From Cliona cf. orientalis (taxonomy: Eukaryota > Porifera > Demospongiae > Clionaida > Clionaidae): 64,000 nucleotides of DNA. Below are positions 35,130 through 48,369 of the stretch, in pieces; positions within the stretch are counted from its first letter, which is position 1, and every line of letters begins with the position of its first letter. Where the stretch lies: the NCBI GenBank assembly GCA_963930775.1, contig OZ005689.1, forward strand, positions 9,312,854 to 9,376,853. Reading direction: 5' to 3'. Made by a program: the position numbers and the translations under genes. The notes below the pieces were generated by a model that had not been told where the DNA came from, searched no databases, and saw only the letters and a list, made by a program, of their open reading frames with translations.

Positions 35130-35445
35130 CTGTTCGCCTAACTCCTTACCAGTAGCGCTTTCATGAGTGGGGCAGGTGTGCACCTAACTCCTTACCCGAG
35201 TAGCGCTATCATTTGTGGGTGTGCACCTAACTCCTTATCAGTAGCGCAATTATGAGTGGTTGTACGCCTAATTCCTTACCAGTAGACCTATCACTGCTCA
35301 CCTCTTACACGAGCAGGTGTGCAACTAACTCCTTACCAGTAGCGCTTCAAAGTGGCCGCGCACCTAACTCCTTATCAGTAGCGCTATCACGAGCGGCGGC
35401 TGTGCAGCTAACTCCTTACCAGTAGCACTATCACGAGCGCCTACC
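35130..35445. repeat. Minisatellite array, same family as 16846
   Basis: About seven diverged monomers of CTCCTTACCAGTAGCGC with TGTGCACCTAA links. More irregular than the array at 16846, with no clear higher-order pattern. Confidence 0.7.
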
Positions 35446-35999
35446 TGCTATACAATTAGTAGTGAACCCAAAACTACCATCTTTTTATATGGTCCTTTTC
35501 TTATAAATTTTTATAGTGCTATAGATTTATTACTATCAGCTATTTTATTTTACAACGAAAAAATATTTTTCAGACGATCATTTTTCTTCAAGTATAATAG
35601 TCCGTGTTCTGATTGCGTGTTCTAACCTGGAGGGCACGAAAGATGCGCTCTTTTACAAGTTCAGAAGGCCCACGATTGGTCAGATTTGCAGTGCCGTGTG
35701 CACAAACAAAGGTGGCCATAGAGGTACATTCTCGAACGAACGGCGCGAAGCGCCATGCGCTTCGAGAGGCCTGCTCAGCAGGCCACCAAGCCTCGAGCGA
35801 AGCGAGAGACGAGGTCTGTTCTCTGTCATAGCCTGGTGATAGATTTGACAGATCGAGGACTTTGCCATTGCAGTGAGCAGCTGTTATTGACCTGCACGAG
35901 GGGTGTGGTCTACGAAGTAAGCTTAATACTGTACTAATACTATGTAATAGGTTCAAAGTTCATGCTGCTGCAGGAAATTACGTAAAATGGAAAAAAAAA

Positions 36000-36110
36000 A
36001 ACCATGAGTGACTCATGGGAAGGATTTACGTCACAAAACCCATGAGTGACTCATGTGATTGATTTACGTCACTTTTCCCATGAGTCACTCATGGGAAGGA
36101 TTTATGTCTC
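36000..36110. repeat. TGAGTCACTCATGGGAAGGATTTACGTC palindromic units
   Basis: Three units of CCATGAGTGACTCATG plus GATTTACGTCA, the last inverted. Each holds a perfect TGAGTGACTCA-like palindrome resembling an AP-1 site. Related in wording to the TTTTACGT array at 16350. Confidence 0.55.
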
Positions 36111-36244
36111 TCTTGAATGGCGTAAATTATTAATTATTAGAATTTTACTGCCACTTTCCTGTAATCTGATTGGTCAATAAAAGGTAATTAAGTAGCTTAG
36201 TTACTTGTAGGTTTACTTAGTTACTTGTAAATTAATTTTTACTT

Positions 36245-36732
36245 AGGCCATACCAATTTGAATATATGTTTCTCGGATCCGGCCGGGTCACATTTTGCTG
36301 AATTCCAAAAAAAAAAAAAAAAGGGTGTGGTCAAGTGTTGGCAATAATAAATGCTGTATATCGACGAGGCGCATGCGCATAAGTGCTGTTCTACATATTA
36401 ATCGACAGTGCACATGCGGCCTAAGCTGTTGTCATGTCAGCTGATCTCTCGTTCTAGCTCGAGCTAACTATCTTTGATTAGAGAATTGGCTGTGTCATCT
36501 GCGTGGCTAAGCGTCGTCTTCTTTTAAAGTATGGAAAATTAATTAGTTTTGGGGCTTTGTTAACGGACATGTGGCTTTTATATTAATTTTATGTCACTGT
36601 ATTGTGGTTTTATTTGAACTTTGCATTGATAATAATCAGATTCAGATTTTTTTTTTTTTTTTTTGCCTGCCACCCGGGTCTCTTTTGATGGCATGCCTGT
36701 CCGAGAAACATATATTCAAATTGGTATGGCCT
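36245..36732. mobile_element. MITE with AGGCCATACCAATTTG ends
   Basis: About 33-base perfect inverted ends (AGGCCATACCAATTTGAATA...TTCTCGG and complement). Inside are A and T runs, GCGCATGCGC at 36369 and about 400 non-coding bases. The ends are so alike that the insertion is recent. Confidence 0.8.
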
Positions 36733-36799
36733 TAGTTACTTGTAAATAGGATCCATGGTTCCAAGGCAAGTAGCTGTACTTCTATAGCAACAGTTGTAA

Positions 36800-39375
36800 A
36801 ATTCGAAATAACTTAGCTCACCTCGGCCAATGCATGGTATCCACAGTATTTACCCTATCCCTCTGTCCCCTTAGTAACGCCCTCGCTATGCTCAGGTGTC
36901 ACAGCTTGGGGCCATCGGGATGCTAAATACTGTAGATCCCTTGTCCTCTGTGTCTAACTAATACTCAGTATTATGCTGATTGCAAGCAATTACAAAGTAA
37001 TATAATATTATTATTAATGATAGTACTGCACATGTGTATGCCAGATCAGCGTATTAATATCTATAGATCTAAGTATTCAAAGGCAAGAAGCAGATAGCCT
37101 AAGTGATGAGCCGAGTCAGTCAAGTTATAACCTAATTAACTGGTGAAATTTTTATTTGCCCTATATACATATTCGTCAGCGACTTGTTGTGGTAGTATTA
37201 TCAATTTTATGCACACTCCAATCCATTATTTCAATCTCATTTTTCCCTTCATACTAGAACTCCTTACCTTTATTAAATTTTATTGATTCGACTTCTAGTT
37301 TCATTTGCTTTATAAACATCTCTTATCTTAGAATACACATAATATTATACGCCTAAGGCTGATCTAATAAGTTTCAAACAAATACCACATATTGATACAT
37401 TTTCCATGATACTAATCTAGCCAAATGTATGTGGTTACTAAGGTATGCAAGGTACTGTTACAGTACATGTGATAATATTATATTCCCTCATTGTAGATCT
37501 CATGTCCATAATATTTATATACTATTATCCAGTTCCTTATGTTCCTGAGGGCCAGGGCAAGCATTCATACAGTTCTTGAGGGCTAAATACATGTTTTAAT
37601 TATTGTATGACATACGTACAGCAGGCAGGAAGACGAGACTTTATGTGAGCTTTATTACTGTGAGTAACTCATGCTTATTAGCCATTATTCCATGATTGTG
37701 ACATCAAACATACTTGTTGTGTATATATTATTTATAGCACCGAGTGCAATAGATTATTAAGTGCTTTTATTGACACCCTTGGCCTATCCTTTCAAAGTGA
37801 TGACAATTTCCATATTCGCACAGAAGACAGAGGTAGCTTGACGACCCTTTACCTAACATTGTATAAACCATTCTTTCCTGATATTAATGCAGCTAGCTAT
37901 AGCTCTATATATAGGAAAGCCCTATACTATACAGTACAGTTGATTACACAGACAGATACTTATAATGATTGATGGCTATAGGATGCATATGATCGAATTT
38001 ATGAACATTGGCCTAACTACAATAATATATAACAGTTCTGCATGGGTATCTACTTCGCTTAAAACTGGATGTTCTGATCATGGAGGATGGGGATGTGACT
38101 TTGTGTAGCAGGATTGGAATCAAATCTTATATATTCATGAATATAAAAACTGCCACCTGCATGTATGATTTTTAATAATAACAATAGTAATATCATTATG
38201 AATTATTGTTAATGTAGTGTATTAGTAATGCTAAACTATTGTCATAATTCCTAATGTAACAGGTATTAAAGAACTAATTAGCAAGTCAGTGTTATACGTA
38301 GAGGGAATGGAACGGCTAGGTGATCTGTTTAGATCACACTACAAAGCTGCTTCATAACTTGATCCTTACCTGTAGTGCATTCATTTCCAACTTCTGCTTA
38401 ATTACCTAACCCTTACCTTGATTATTACATTACTTTGTTGATTATGAGCCTGGGACCTGTTCAGGATGAAGGAGTCTGAATATATGTGGTATAATATTAT
38501 TATACTCGCTATAATGCTAGGCATACAGCTTCATGATGGCAGTTCATACATGTGTTTCAGTGAGTTCTAGTATGAGCATAATATTATTGGGATATTCTCC
38601 AATTGATATTAAATTATTATGCATATTGAGAAATAGACAAAGAGTGATCTTAGACTGCAACATACTCAAGTAGCAAATTAATTGCAATATATTCAATGAT
38701 GGGCAACTGATCTCGATCATGAATAAGGAAATAATAACAGCAGCAGGCAAATCTTATATTTATATAGAATTTTTGATTTGGAGAGGGAAACTTTTTCCCT
38801 TGATATTAATAGATTTGCATTTTTATGATGAAATTTAGCAAATCACTTCTAAAACATCAAAGCTGTAAGTTTACTACTGATTATGCTGGGGAGAGGGGGA
38901 ACTCATGCCCCCCTCTGTATGATATATGGGATATAATACTACCTATGCATAGACATTGCACATTAATTTATAGTTAGTGCATACCAGCAAATTAAATTAT
39001 GTTAATATTACGTATATATGCACACACCGATGCATCAAACAGAATATCTGATGTGTGACAAGATAGACTAAGTGTGCCTCAATCTATTAAAATACTATCC
39101 TTATTATGAATCTATTTTTAATGCCAGACTTTTGGCACTTGCATTTCATTAACAATGAATAGTAAGTATTTACAACAAAATGATTTGATGAACACCTGGC
39201 ATGTATGTATATAAAGTAATATTCATAATAATTATGAGGTCCCACTGTCACATGTCATTGAATAATATTATAGTTCAATGTCATGCAGTCTTATATTGCA
39301 TAATTCAAGCTGACCTGCACGTTTTATATCAAAAGTAATTTTCATGAAGTGTATAGTAATGAACTCTGATTCAAG
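36800..39375. other. Intergenic, upstream of receptor A
   Basis: Long AT-rich spacer with no recognisable exon, RNA gene or repeat boundary; open frames are short and of low complexity. The receptor A promoter should lie near its right end, but no clear TATA box is seen. Confidence 0.5.
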
Positions 39376-42300
39376 ATGCTATATCTAGCCTCGATTATCA
39401 CACTAAGTCTTCTATTGACATGGATAAACAGTAAGAATAATAGTAATTGTTTTGGATGTGGTTATAGGTACCATTACAATACTATAATTATACTAAAATA
39501 CTGAATATCTCTTATATAGATTCACCTGCTAGGAGTGAACAGAATATCCACTTGAAAGGTCCTTTCAACATAACCAGGACTGTTGGTGAAAATAACGTCC
39601 ACATTCCATGCCCTTTCCCTGGCCGGTATAGTCCACATTGGAGCATTAATAAAGAGTATTATGCAGCTCATGCATTACCAAGAGGAATGACTGCAGTATC
39701 GTATGGCATTTTTATATCAACCATAACTGAGGAAATGAATGAAACTACTTTCCAGTGCTTTCGTGACAACGGACGTAATGGTATTCAAAATAGCTCTATT
39801 GGTACCTTGACAGTTAAGGCTACTCAACAGGGTAAGCAATCTCTTGTCAGTTGAAATGTACATGCAGACATAACCAATTATATTATTAGCATAAGTTTAG
39901 CGTTAATCAGAAAGCTAGAGCCTAATAGGCTCATGCAGAATTGGGGTGTAGTTTGATCTTGACCACATATAGCTAGGCTGATATAATGTCTGCCAGTACT
40001 AGCTATATAAAGGTAGAACCCGTTTGTCAAAATCTTTCTTAAATAGGCAAGACTACTTACAGACCTCTATAATTATGATTCAAGATGTGACAATGCATAA
40101 AAAAAAGTAGAGAGCTCGTGGAGCACATACCCGCGTGCTCTGTGGTAGCTTATGTATCGCAGCTGTTTTATGACTTGATGGCCCAGAGAAGCTATAAACT
40201 TACTAGCTTCTAAGATTCACTCCCGAAACAGAAGTTTGCCATACAATTGATACACAATGCTGTTGGCTGCTGTCACATGTCATTGACTTCACCATGGCAA
40301 TTAGTTAACACATTATGAGCAAAATTATGCAGATTATAGATCAAAATGGCGTTCCAAACACAGCCAATCGAGACTGGGTGTGTGGGGGCTTGACAGATAG
40401 GCATTCTGGCATAGATCATAAATATGAAAATAAAATTTAAGTTGCTCTGAGTTATTAAAATGTATTACGTATCATGTGACCATAATTATATTAATGTTAA
40501 TTTCGTTCACAAATTTTTTGTATTAGAAATATATAAATGTTTGCGAATTATGGTATGGCATATCTGGGCCATTCATATTTATAGAGTCTACCTACTCTAT
40601 GATGAGTTACTTAATCTTGTGTTTTTGTGCATATTTTGATCATTTACAATAGCATATTAAAATTGTTTTACAGGCATGCTGGAATAATAGGCAGAACTCT
40701 GAGCATAAAAGAATTTACAAATTTGATTATTGTGGAGTGTAAATACAATTCCCAGCCATTGCCCATAGGCAGCTGTTTTTGGCAACAAAACCATTAAATA
40801 CAATAAAGTTATAATAAATGGCTCAAGAGATTACAAAAACTAATTGCCATCCAAAAACTAGAGAGAGGGAATATTATATTTAAATACAAACCACAGAGAG
40901 TGGATTATCAGACCACAAAGTGTTCTACTAGAATACACGTTTTAACTATCCACGAGTCATGGATCTTGCTTAGGACACAAGGCTAATCAGAAAATAAATT
41001 AATATTAGTTTACACTTATGATCTGCCACAATAATATGGTATTGGTTTATCAATAATAAGCATCACTGTGACGGATATCAAATTTTATATACAATATTTT
41101 GCAGAGTATCAACATTCTATTAATAACAACTTAATAAATTATGACCAAAGTCAAACAATCAACTTAGACCATCAACGCATTTTTTTTGATAAAAGTGAAA
41201 AAAACTTTGCGTGGAAAGGATCATCACCATTTTGTAACAACTATCGAATCACTTCAATAACCTGTGATGGTGAGCATATAAACCATTGGGAAGAAACTGT
41301 TGACAGAAATATCATCACAGTGCCAACAAAAGGATTATTAAGCAATGGTAGTGATCCTGAACTACTACTATTAACTTTGGATTCTCAAGATGATGAGGGA
41401 GATGTATGCCAGGAGGCAATTCGATACATAGAAGTCAACACATCTGGTACGGTATATTCAAAATTAATAATAATATTATTATGATTCCTATCTATCCACA
41501 GATATAACCGATGTCTTAATTATAGCATCTCTCGATGGCAGATGCACTAACATAACATCAGAATCCATTCCTGTGATAGTGTTGCCATATTTAAATGATA
41601 CCATCAACAGACCGGATTGTTTCTGTCCTCTTGTCATTTTTTCGCTTAATACAACTTCTGACTTATCAGCATGCTATTGTATCAATCAAACACAATTCTT
41701 AAATTCTATAAGTGCATCACGAGTTTCAGAAAATCCACACACCTATAAGATTTGTTTCCAAAATTTGAGTATTGCAATGAATGAATCTGTTATTCATTTT
41801 TTTGAAACTTTACGATATTGTACGAATGACATTGGTCTTCCAGTTAATGTCTTCATCAGAAGATACAACAGATCGTTCAAAATTTTATTAGGTAAGTACA
41901 TAATCAAATTTGAATAATGGCCCTGCTGTATTTTTATATGTGATATTATTATTATAACAAGCTGGGGGAGGGGGGGGGGGAGCTCGCTACGTTTCCCCCC
42001 TGTTGCAAATGATTGTCAGTGTATTTTCAAATTGTCATTTATGGCAAAAGTAGGGGATAACAAATGCAACTGTACGTGCATGTAGAGTGGACTTGCCTGT
42101 GATTTGTTTGAAGCTTATTAGCCCTAGGCACATGTGTGTATGTATGGGGAGTCAATATAGCAGTTTCTGTATACAAGCGTATGGATATATTCCAGGGTAA
42201 AATCTGGGAATAGGGATGCTTTAATGACTTTATGTTCACTATCTCTTTATATAGGTCTTGCAAACTCACCCACAGTGAACTTCAATAATAAAACGGGACA

Positions 42301-43156
42301 AGTTGTATTTATATCTGAATATAATAATGGAATCTTAGTTGATTACTATCAAGTAATCGTCAGAGATGCATCAGGTCAAGACGTGTTTAATAAACGTTAT
42401 TCCAATACTTCAAACTCAGTAAATATTGCTGAAAGGATTCAACAGTCTGTATGCTCACCCTATACATTGATAGTGCAGGCACACAGCTTCTTTGGTATCT
42501 CGACGACTGATATTATTATTGAATCTCATAACAATTCTAAAGGTACAAACAGTTACAAAATTAATAATGATAATTATTACCATAATTTGACAAATTCTAC
42601 CCTTTTAGATCCATGCACATGTATAAGAAAGAATGGTAAGGTAATAATTATTATCATAATATTAATATATAATTATTTCTCCTACAGTGATTGTTGACCT
42701 GACTTTAGATAACAACGAAGTTCAAGTTAACTGCAGTCAACTATCTAATTATGAATCACGTGTGCAATTACTAATTAGTGTGAACAACGAACAAAACGAT
42801 TCAATTACCTGCAGAGATGTTACTCGAGTCGCTACATCATCCATTCATAGTGAAAAATTTAATATATTGTATGCATATTATCAAGCTCCAGAGCGAGGTT
42901 CAGAATGTACCATAGTGACTGAATTGGTAGAACCTTCATGTCAAGGTATGTATGAGTTTTAATAATAAACAATTATTGTTATAACTGATTAAACTACATT
43001 TCAGGTGGAGATAATGATAATCATATTACTCTGCTGTATGCACTAGGAGTTCCTTTAGTGCTGTTGGTCTGCATAACTTTCATAGTAGTGTTAATAATAT
43101 TCATAATATGTCGACGATATAAACATGAAAGGTATGGTTATAGTAGTACAGATTAA
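39376..43156 (+). CDS. Receptor A: Ig-type single-pass membrane receptor
   Basis: Eight exons join in phase 1 into 607 residues: 39376-39430, 39520-39831, 41105-41446, 41502-41891, 42255-42542, 42609-42635, 42688-42945, 43005-43156. Exon 1 is a signal peptide. Exon 2 is an Ig domain (HIPCPF, then PHWSIN, then NETTFQCF). Exons 3 and 4 are Cys-paired modules (RITSITCDG; DCFCPLVI, ACYCINQ) that could be further Ig-type folds. Exon 5 (VDYYQVIVRD, SPYTLIVQAH) looks fibronectin III-like. A 27-base linker exon and another module precede the membrane segment (VLLVCITFIVVLIIFII). The tail is short, CRRYKHERYGYSSTD. Many N-glycosylation sites. Exon plan and lengths match receptor C, which strongly supports the model. 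Ligand unknown. Confidence 0.75.
41940..42000. repeat. G-run insertion in an intron of receptor A
   Basis: A tract of G runs (about ten uninterrupted) next to AGCTCGC lies within the 364-base intron 41892-42254, otherwise AT-rich. Function unknown. Confidence 0.4.
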
Positions 43157-43332
43157 TGAAAAGAGGAATTGGTTATATAAATTAATGTTACTATGTCATT
43201 CCTATACATACATTGCTTTAGTTGATTTATTATGCTATTATGTATAATAATTATTGTTCATTATTGCTCCATACATTGTTTCTAAAGATGATAAGTTTGC
43301 TTGTTGATATCAATCAAGCTGTTACTGTACCA

Positions 43333-43665
43333 ATCAGGGGCGGCTGAGGGTAGGTCAGTTTGGGGGAGGGGGGGGGCGGTCAGCGGCACCCACAAGTTTA
43401 TAACAAATGTCATAATATAATATTTAGCACAGTTCAGTATACAGAGCTTATAGCTAGCTAGTTAGGTCCACCTTCATGGCTATTACACTAGAATTTTTGG
43501 TTCAATGAACTTGAATTGATGATAGGTGAGTTGCCAGAAATACATGCACAGTGTATATGCTAACTATAGCCATCCAGTTTGGGGGGAACAAGGCCCACTG
43601 ATCTTAATTTGGGGGGGGGGGGGGGGGGGGGCGACTGCCCCCTGTTCCGCCTCCCCTGCCAATTA
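43333..43665. mobile_element. Possible MITE with CAGGGGCGGC ends
   Basis: Left CAATCAGGGGCGGCTGAGG and right CCGCCTCCCCTGCCAATT are imperfect inverted ends. G runs of about 10 and 20 bases lie inside. Non-coding. Confidence 0.4.
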
Positions 43666-44507
43666 TTGTACGTAGTACAAGCTGTACGTTACACTTGACA
43701 ATGTGTACAAGTCTACAGCTTATGTTTCTTTGATGAGTTGGGCCTGATGGCTTGAGCATCTAGCCGAATGCTGCAGGTGACAGCATCATCCAGGAACTTT
43801 AACATCCAAGCTGTATAGTATATTATTATATTAATAAAAGCGGGATAAGAGTCTTGCATGCATGCTTCTCTTTTCACAAATGACATTGTCGTGATCATGG
43901 AGGAACAAAAATGCTTTCAAATTGGCAAAAGATATTGACAATGTACAGGTTAATTTTAGCTCACTTTTCAGTTGCAACATTAAGTAGCTAGTTTCTGATA
44001 TTAAATTTAATTTTAACTGGCTCCCAGGCTTGCTCCTATGAATTTTTTTAATGAGATTTATTTTCTACCCTTGGAATACAAGTGTGTGTCTCTTACGTGT
44101 TCATGTTCACTGCATGGTCGTATACTATGGAATAGACGACTATGACTAACAACCCTGTACTCACCTATTATTATTATTAGAGTGACTTATTCGCATGTGT
44201 GCACTATACACTGTATGAACTTCAGATTAGAGAGAGAGAATAAGATCAGGGATGTAGAGGACAGACAATGAATTTGAAAGTTAATTTCAACCACAGAGCA
44301 CAAATATTATTACTGATGGTCTCGATGTACAGTTAGCTATATCCAGCACATGCAGATTGAATATCAAATTCTACTATGTGGATTGGTGCCTATTTGTTGC
44401 AAGCCTGGGAGCAACTGGTCATGAGGTGCTGGGGCGAAAGGGAAATTCTAATATTATAATAGGTACACATCAGATAAGCTTCTCTTATCAAGAACACGTG
44501 ATCCACA

Positions 44508-45520
44508 GGTAGAGTAAGCAATATATATTACATATTATAATCAGACACCTGTATCTCAGGAATAGAAAGAGCTATTATTTAATGATCACAATTCTTGACA
44601 ATGTGCTGACTGCATGGTAGCTCTAGTCAAATGCTGATCACATACCAAATCCATATATAGTCTCTGTGATAAAGTATGTGTTGAGCTAGAGACAAAAATG
44701 TTCACCCGTCTGATTTAATATGCAATTACCAGTCTGAGATTGATGTGTGGAATGCCAAATTTGGAATATACGTATGATCACTTATTATAATACCCTTGCT
44801 GTCACTGACCACCAAAGTTTAGCCTAAAATGTTTCTGTAATTGAATGTGACAAGGGTTTAAATAGATTCTACTCATATTATCAATATTCAGCCACTTTTG
44901 TTCCATTTTTCCGACAAATTCTGAACCAATCACTTTAAACTTGCAACCCTTGGATAATCACAAATAGAACATAATATAAATATAGGCTGTATTTGTCTGA
45001 ATTTAACGCTTTTACCCAATTTTGAAACTCAGCCAAGTCTTGCACCTGATTTCCATAAAAAATATCTGAATATTGATGACACGAGGAAGCCTTGTCATAT
45101 ATTATAATATTATTCGATTCAAGTTACACTGTGGGCCGCTAAAATTTGGTGGCCAGTGACAGCAAGGGTATGTGCATGATCATAAATCTGCATGGCACTC
45201 CACATGGTGAGGGAACCAACTTATTGTCTGAAATTTGATACAAACATCTGAAAATTATTAAATAAATCATGAATATTATACATCAGATAGGTGAATATAG
45301 AATTTTTGTCTCTAGCTCACACAATAATAATATTATTATGGTTTATGGCAGAGACCTTGAATTTGGTATAATTATGATCAGCATTTGACTAGAGCTACTA
45401 GTCAGCACAAGAATGGTGCATGATCATAGATCTTTCCATTCCTGAGGTACAGGCATCCGATTTTACATATGTGGTGGCTGATATATATTTGAATCAAGTT
45501 TGATTGCTTACTCTATAGCT
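44508..45520. repeat. Diverged foldback of about 1 kb
   Basis: Inverted arms about 44508-44860 and 45120-45520 share TAGAGTAAGCAATATAT, CAGACACCTGTA, GACTAGAGCTAC (complementary) and CCTTGCTGTCACTG. They are separated by about 260 bases. The arms carry many mismatches, so this is an older insertion. No gene. Confidence 0.6.
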
Positions 45521-45744
45521 AGCTATTATAATTAATAGCCATGCACAACCAACACATCTATGGCATGATGGCACAGATTTCATTTAATATTCATGATGGT
45601 CTCATGATTATAGATTTTGTGGCGCTGCTTATACTCTGTAGAGATGTTGATGCTCATAGCTCTCAAATAAGACGTACAAGGTGCGCATGCCCAATTATAA
45701 TATTAGTCTCGCTCCAGACTAACAGCTAAAACTGGTTCAGGGTC

Positions 45745-47053
45745 GTTAACTACGGAAGCCGAGAGGGGCAATCCGCCGCAATCCGATACCATTGCCGACA
45801 CCATCGCCGACAACATCGCCGACATCATCGCCGACATCATCGCCGACACCGTCGCCGACACCATCGCCGATGCCTTCGCCGACGTCGTCGCCGACGGTTA
45901 TGTAGAAAATGGCGTATTTTAGGAAATATTTCCCTTAGACCTACTAAAAGGAACATTTTACGCCAGTGTTCCTTTTAGACCTAGCTAAAGGGGAGATTTA
46001 AGGCCACGTTCGCCGTTTTGTACATAGCGGCTACATTTTACGCAAGGTATTTTGGCGCATATCTGCCCTTGTGTTTGAACATTATTATAACATAATAAAG
46101 GAAAGATTTTACGCCAACCATATGAGTAGCGTAAACGCTTCTCTTTATAATACTAAACAAACACAAGGGCGAGTTTATGTGCTGCGAACTCGAGGCTCTT
46201 AATGCGGTGGGCGGGGCTGAGCATGCATGCGTACTTTTTGTACATTAGTTATTGTGGGTAGAGCTGAGCATGCGCAGACGTTCAATTTTAAGACAGCCGC
46301 GGATAGCGATGATGACTTCGAACTCCCTTTTCTTCCAAGAGAGTAATTAACAGAGGATGGGCAAAATTTGCACAAGTAATATCTCGATCTGTGTATTTAT
46401 ACTAGCTATTATTATTGATTCAGAATTGGTAAAACACATCACAATTAGTGCATCCCCGCTACATGATGTAGCTAATATCCAGTAATATGACATGCCCGAG
46501 GGAGAGACCACATCTTCCGAAGTACATTCTTGTTGCATAATAGATCTAGCTACCTATCAATACTATCAGCGAAGTAGTTACGGTGCTGCTGTCTACAGAA
46601 TGGCGATACTATCGGCGAAGATGTCGACGATGGTGTCGGCGATGGTATCGGCGATACTGTTGGCGAAGGTGTCGGCGATGGCATCGGCGAAGATATCAAT
46701 GATGGTGTCGGCGATACTGTCGGAGATGGTATCTGGAAGGCGTCGACGATGTTATCGGCGATACTATATCTTGCTGCACCTGTTGTGGTGTGCCTCATCA
46801 AATCAATGATAAGAATAATGACCATCGGCGCCGACGTCGGCGAAGATGTCGGGCGTCGGCGACGATCGACGTCGGCGAAGGCATCGGCGATGGCGTCGGT
46901 GATGGCGTCGGCGATGATGTCGGCGACAACGTCGGCGACAACAACGGCGGCAACGACGTCGGCGACGATGTCGGCGACAACAACGTCGGCGATGATGTCG
47001 GCGACAACGTCGGCGATGGTGTCGGATTGCACCTCTCGGCTTCCGTAGTTAAC
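45745..47053. mobile_element. Foldback element with GCCGAC hexamer arrays
   Basis: Ends GTTAACTACGGAAGCCGAG and its complement are exact. The left arm carries an array of TCGCCGACA-type hexamers (45781-45897); the right part carries the opposite strand, GTCGGCGA (about 46600-46745 and 46826-47030). The middle has TTTTACGCC motifs and GAGCATGCGCAGACG. Frames of 100-160 codons on both strands are only translations of the hexamers and are rejected as genes. It sits between receptors A and B. Confidence 0.75.
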
Positions 47054-47913
47054 GGCTCATTCCACCATTCCACTATTCCATGCACGTTCCTAAGCACCCT
47101 TTCTGCTGAAATATGCTAGATCCAGTCTATTTAGCTTATATGGTGTAGATCTACGTACGTGCGACATACCATAATAATAATTATTATGCATGGAAGGTAT
47201 GACAGCGTGAATTCATTTAGCTACGATAGCTTAGTATACATACTATAGACTATATATTCCCCTATGGTTAATACATCGAGATTATGCACGGGCAGGCCAC
47301 GTACAGGACAACACCATATACAGGCACGATCGGTACAATAACTATGTTTTTACCTGACCGTCGCCCCGCCCCCACCAACCAGTATATATTCGCGAGTGTA
47401 TTTCAAGCTACAAATTAATTTGTTGGTACAGGCATCATTGATAGGTACATGGCTTCCCTATTGGTGATATTGCTGTATTTCCTTGCCTGTGGTTTGCACA
47501 GTAAGTATTATAATAATAATTTTTGTTATAAATGATGCCATACTTTCACTACAATTAGCTGCCACGTGCCAGAGATTAATCGGTCCAGTAAATATCACAG
47601 CAGCAATTGGTGAACGCAATGTATCTATTCCATGCTCAAATCCATAATATTCTTCATTCAATAATCATCTTTGGAAGATAAATTCTATACTGTATGAGGT
47701 ATCCAGCCTGCCTGATGACTACATTCCGGTTTCATATGGGTTGTTGATTACAGAAGTGACAGAAAACATGAATGGCACAACTTTCCAATGCCTGTATCTT
47801 GCTCATGAGTCTAGATCACGTGTACTTAAAAATAGTTCTATCGGACAGCTCATAATTATTGACAAGACCCTACAAGGTATATATACTATAATAATATTAT
47901 TATGCCTGTATGG

Positions 47914-48158
47914 CCCCGTTTACACTAAGCCCTTAATCCTGATTAGAATCCGGATTAAACTAATCCAGTTTCTGTGTAAACGCCTTAATCCACTTTTAAT
48001 CTGGATTAGTTAATCCGGATTAGAATCCACATCCTGATGTGGATTAAAAGTGGATTACATGTAAAGTAATGGGCCACGAAAATGTTAATCCGGATTGAAC
48101 ACTATATAGTGTGTAAACACAGTTCAGTTTAATCTGGATCGGTGTGTGCAAACAGGGC
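47914..48158. mobile_element. MITE rich in AATCCGGATTA
   Basis: Ends GCCCCGTTTACAC and GTGTGCAAACAGGGC are inverted. The body is made of AATCCGGATTA, CCACTTTTAATC and related palindromic words. A degraded relative is at 58705-58875. Confidence 0.6.
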
Positions 48159-48239
48159 TTTTAATTAGAAAATCTATATAATAATAATTGTCATTACCAT
48201 GGATTAATTAATTTAGTGGCACTGCGGTATAAGTTATAG

Positions 48240-48369
48240 TTAGACTATAGCCTTGAGTGGTTTATTTGAATTGTACGCGAGAGGCGGGCATTTAAACCAC
48301 GAGGCGAATGGTTTAAATGCACGCCTCGAGCATACAATTCAAATAAATCACGATAAGGCTATAGTCTAA
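48240..48369. repeat. Hairpin element, TTAGACTATAGCCTTG
   Basis: A 130-base imperfect palindrome: TTAGACTATAGCCTTGAGTG and complement at the ends, with GGTTTAAATGC/GCATTTAAACC-type arms towards the centre. Non-coding. Confidence 0.65.

Larger units (their letters stand above)
33418..35730. mobile_element. 2.3-kb element with about 190-base inverted ends, carrying satellite
   Basis: The left arm (about 33418-33612) and right arm (about 35555-35730) are inverted relatives. They share GTGCACACGGC, TCTGACCAATC, GACACGGACTAT and CTGAAAAATATTTTTCGTTG. Between them lie a single satellite monomer at 33945, a small MITE (34617-34793) and an array of the CTCCTTACCAGTAGCGC satellite (35130-35445). Open frames crossing the arms do not look like proteins. 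The layout recalls non-autonomous elements that carry minisatellites; class unknown. Confidence 0.5.

Noticed and set aside
35588-35956. 122-codon minus frame with CAHGTANLTNRG
   Set aside because: The similar wording at 33420 is only the inverted arm of the same element, not a conserved protein.
46492-47119. Overlapping frames of about 100-160 codons on both strands
   Set aside because: They are translations of the GCCGAC hexamer arrays (Ala-Asp-Val or Ser-Pro-Thr runs) and appear in several frames at once.
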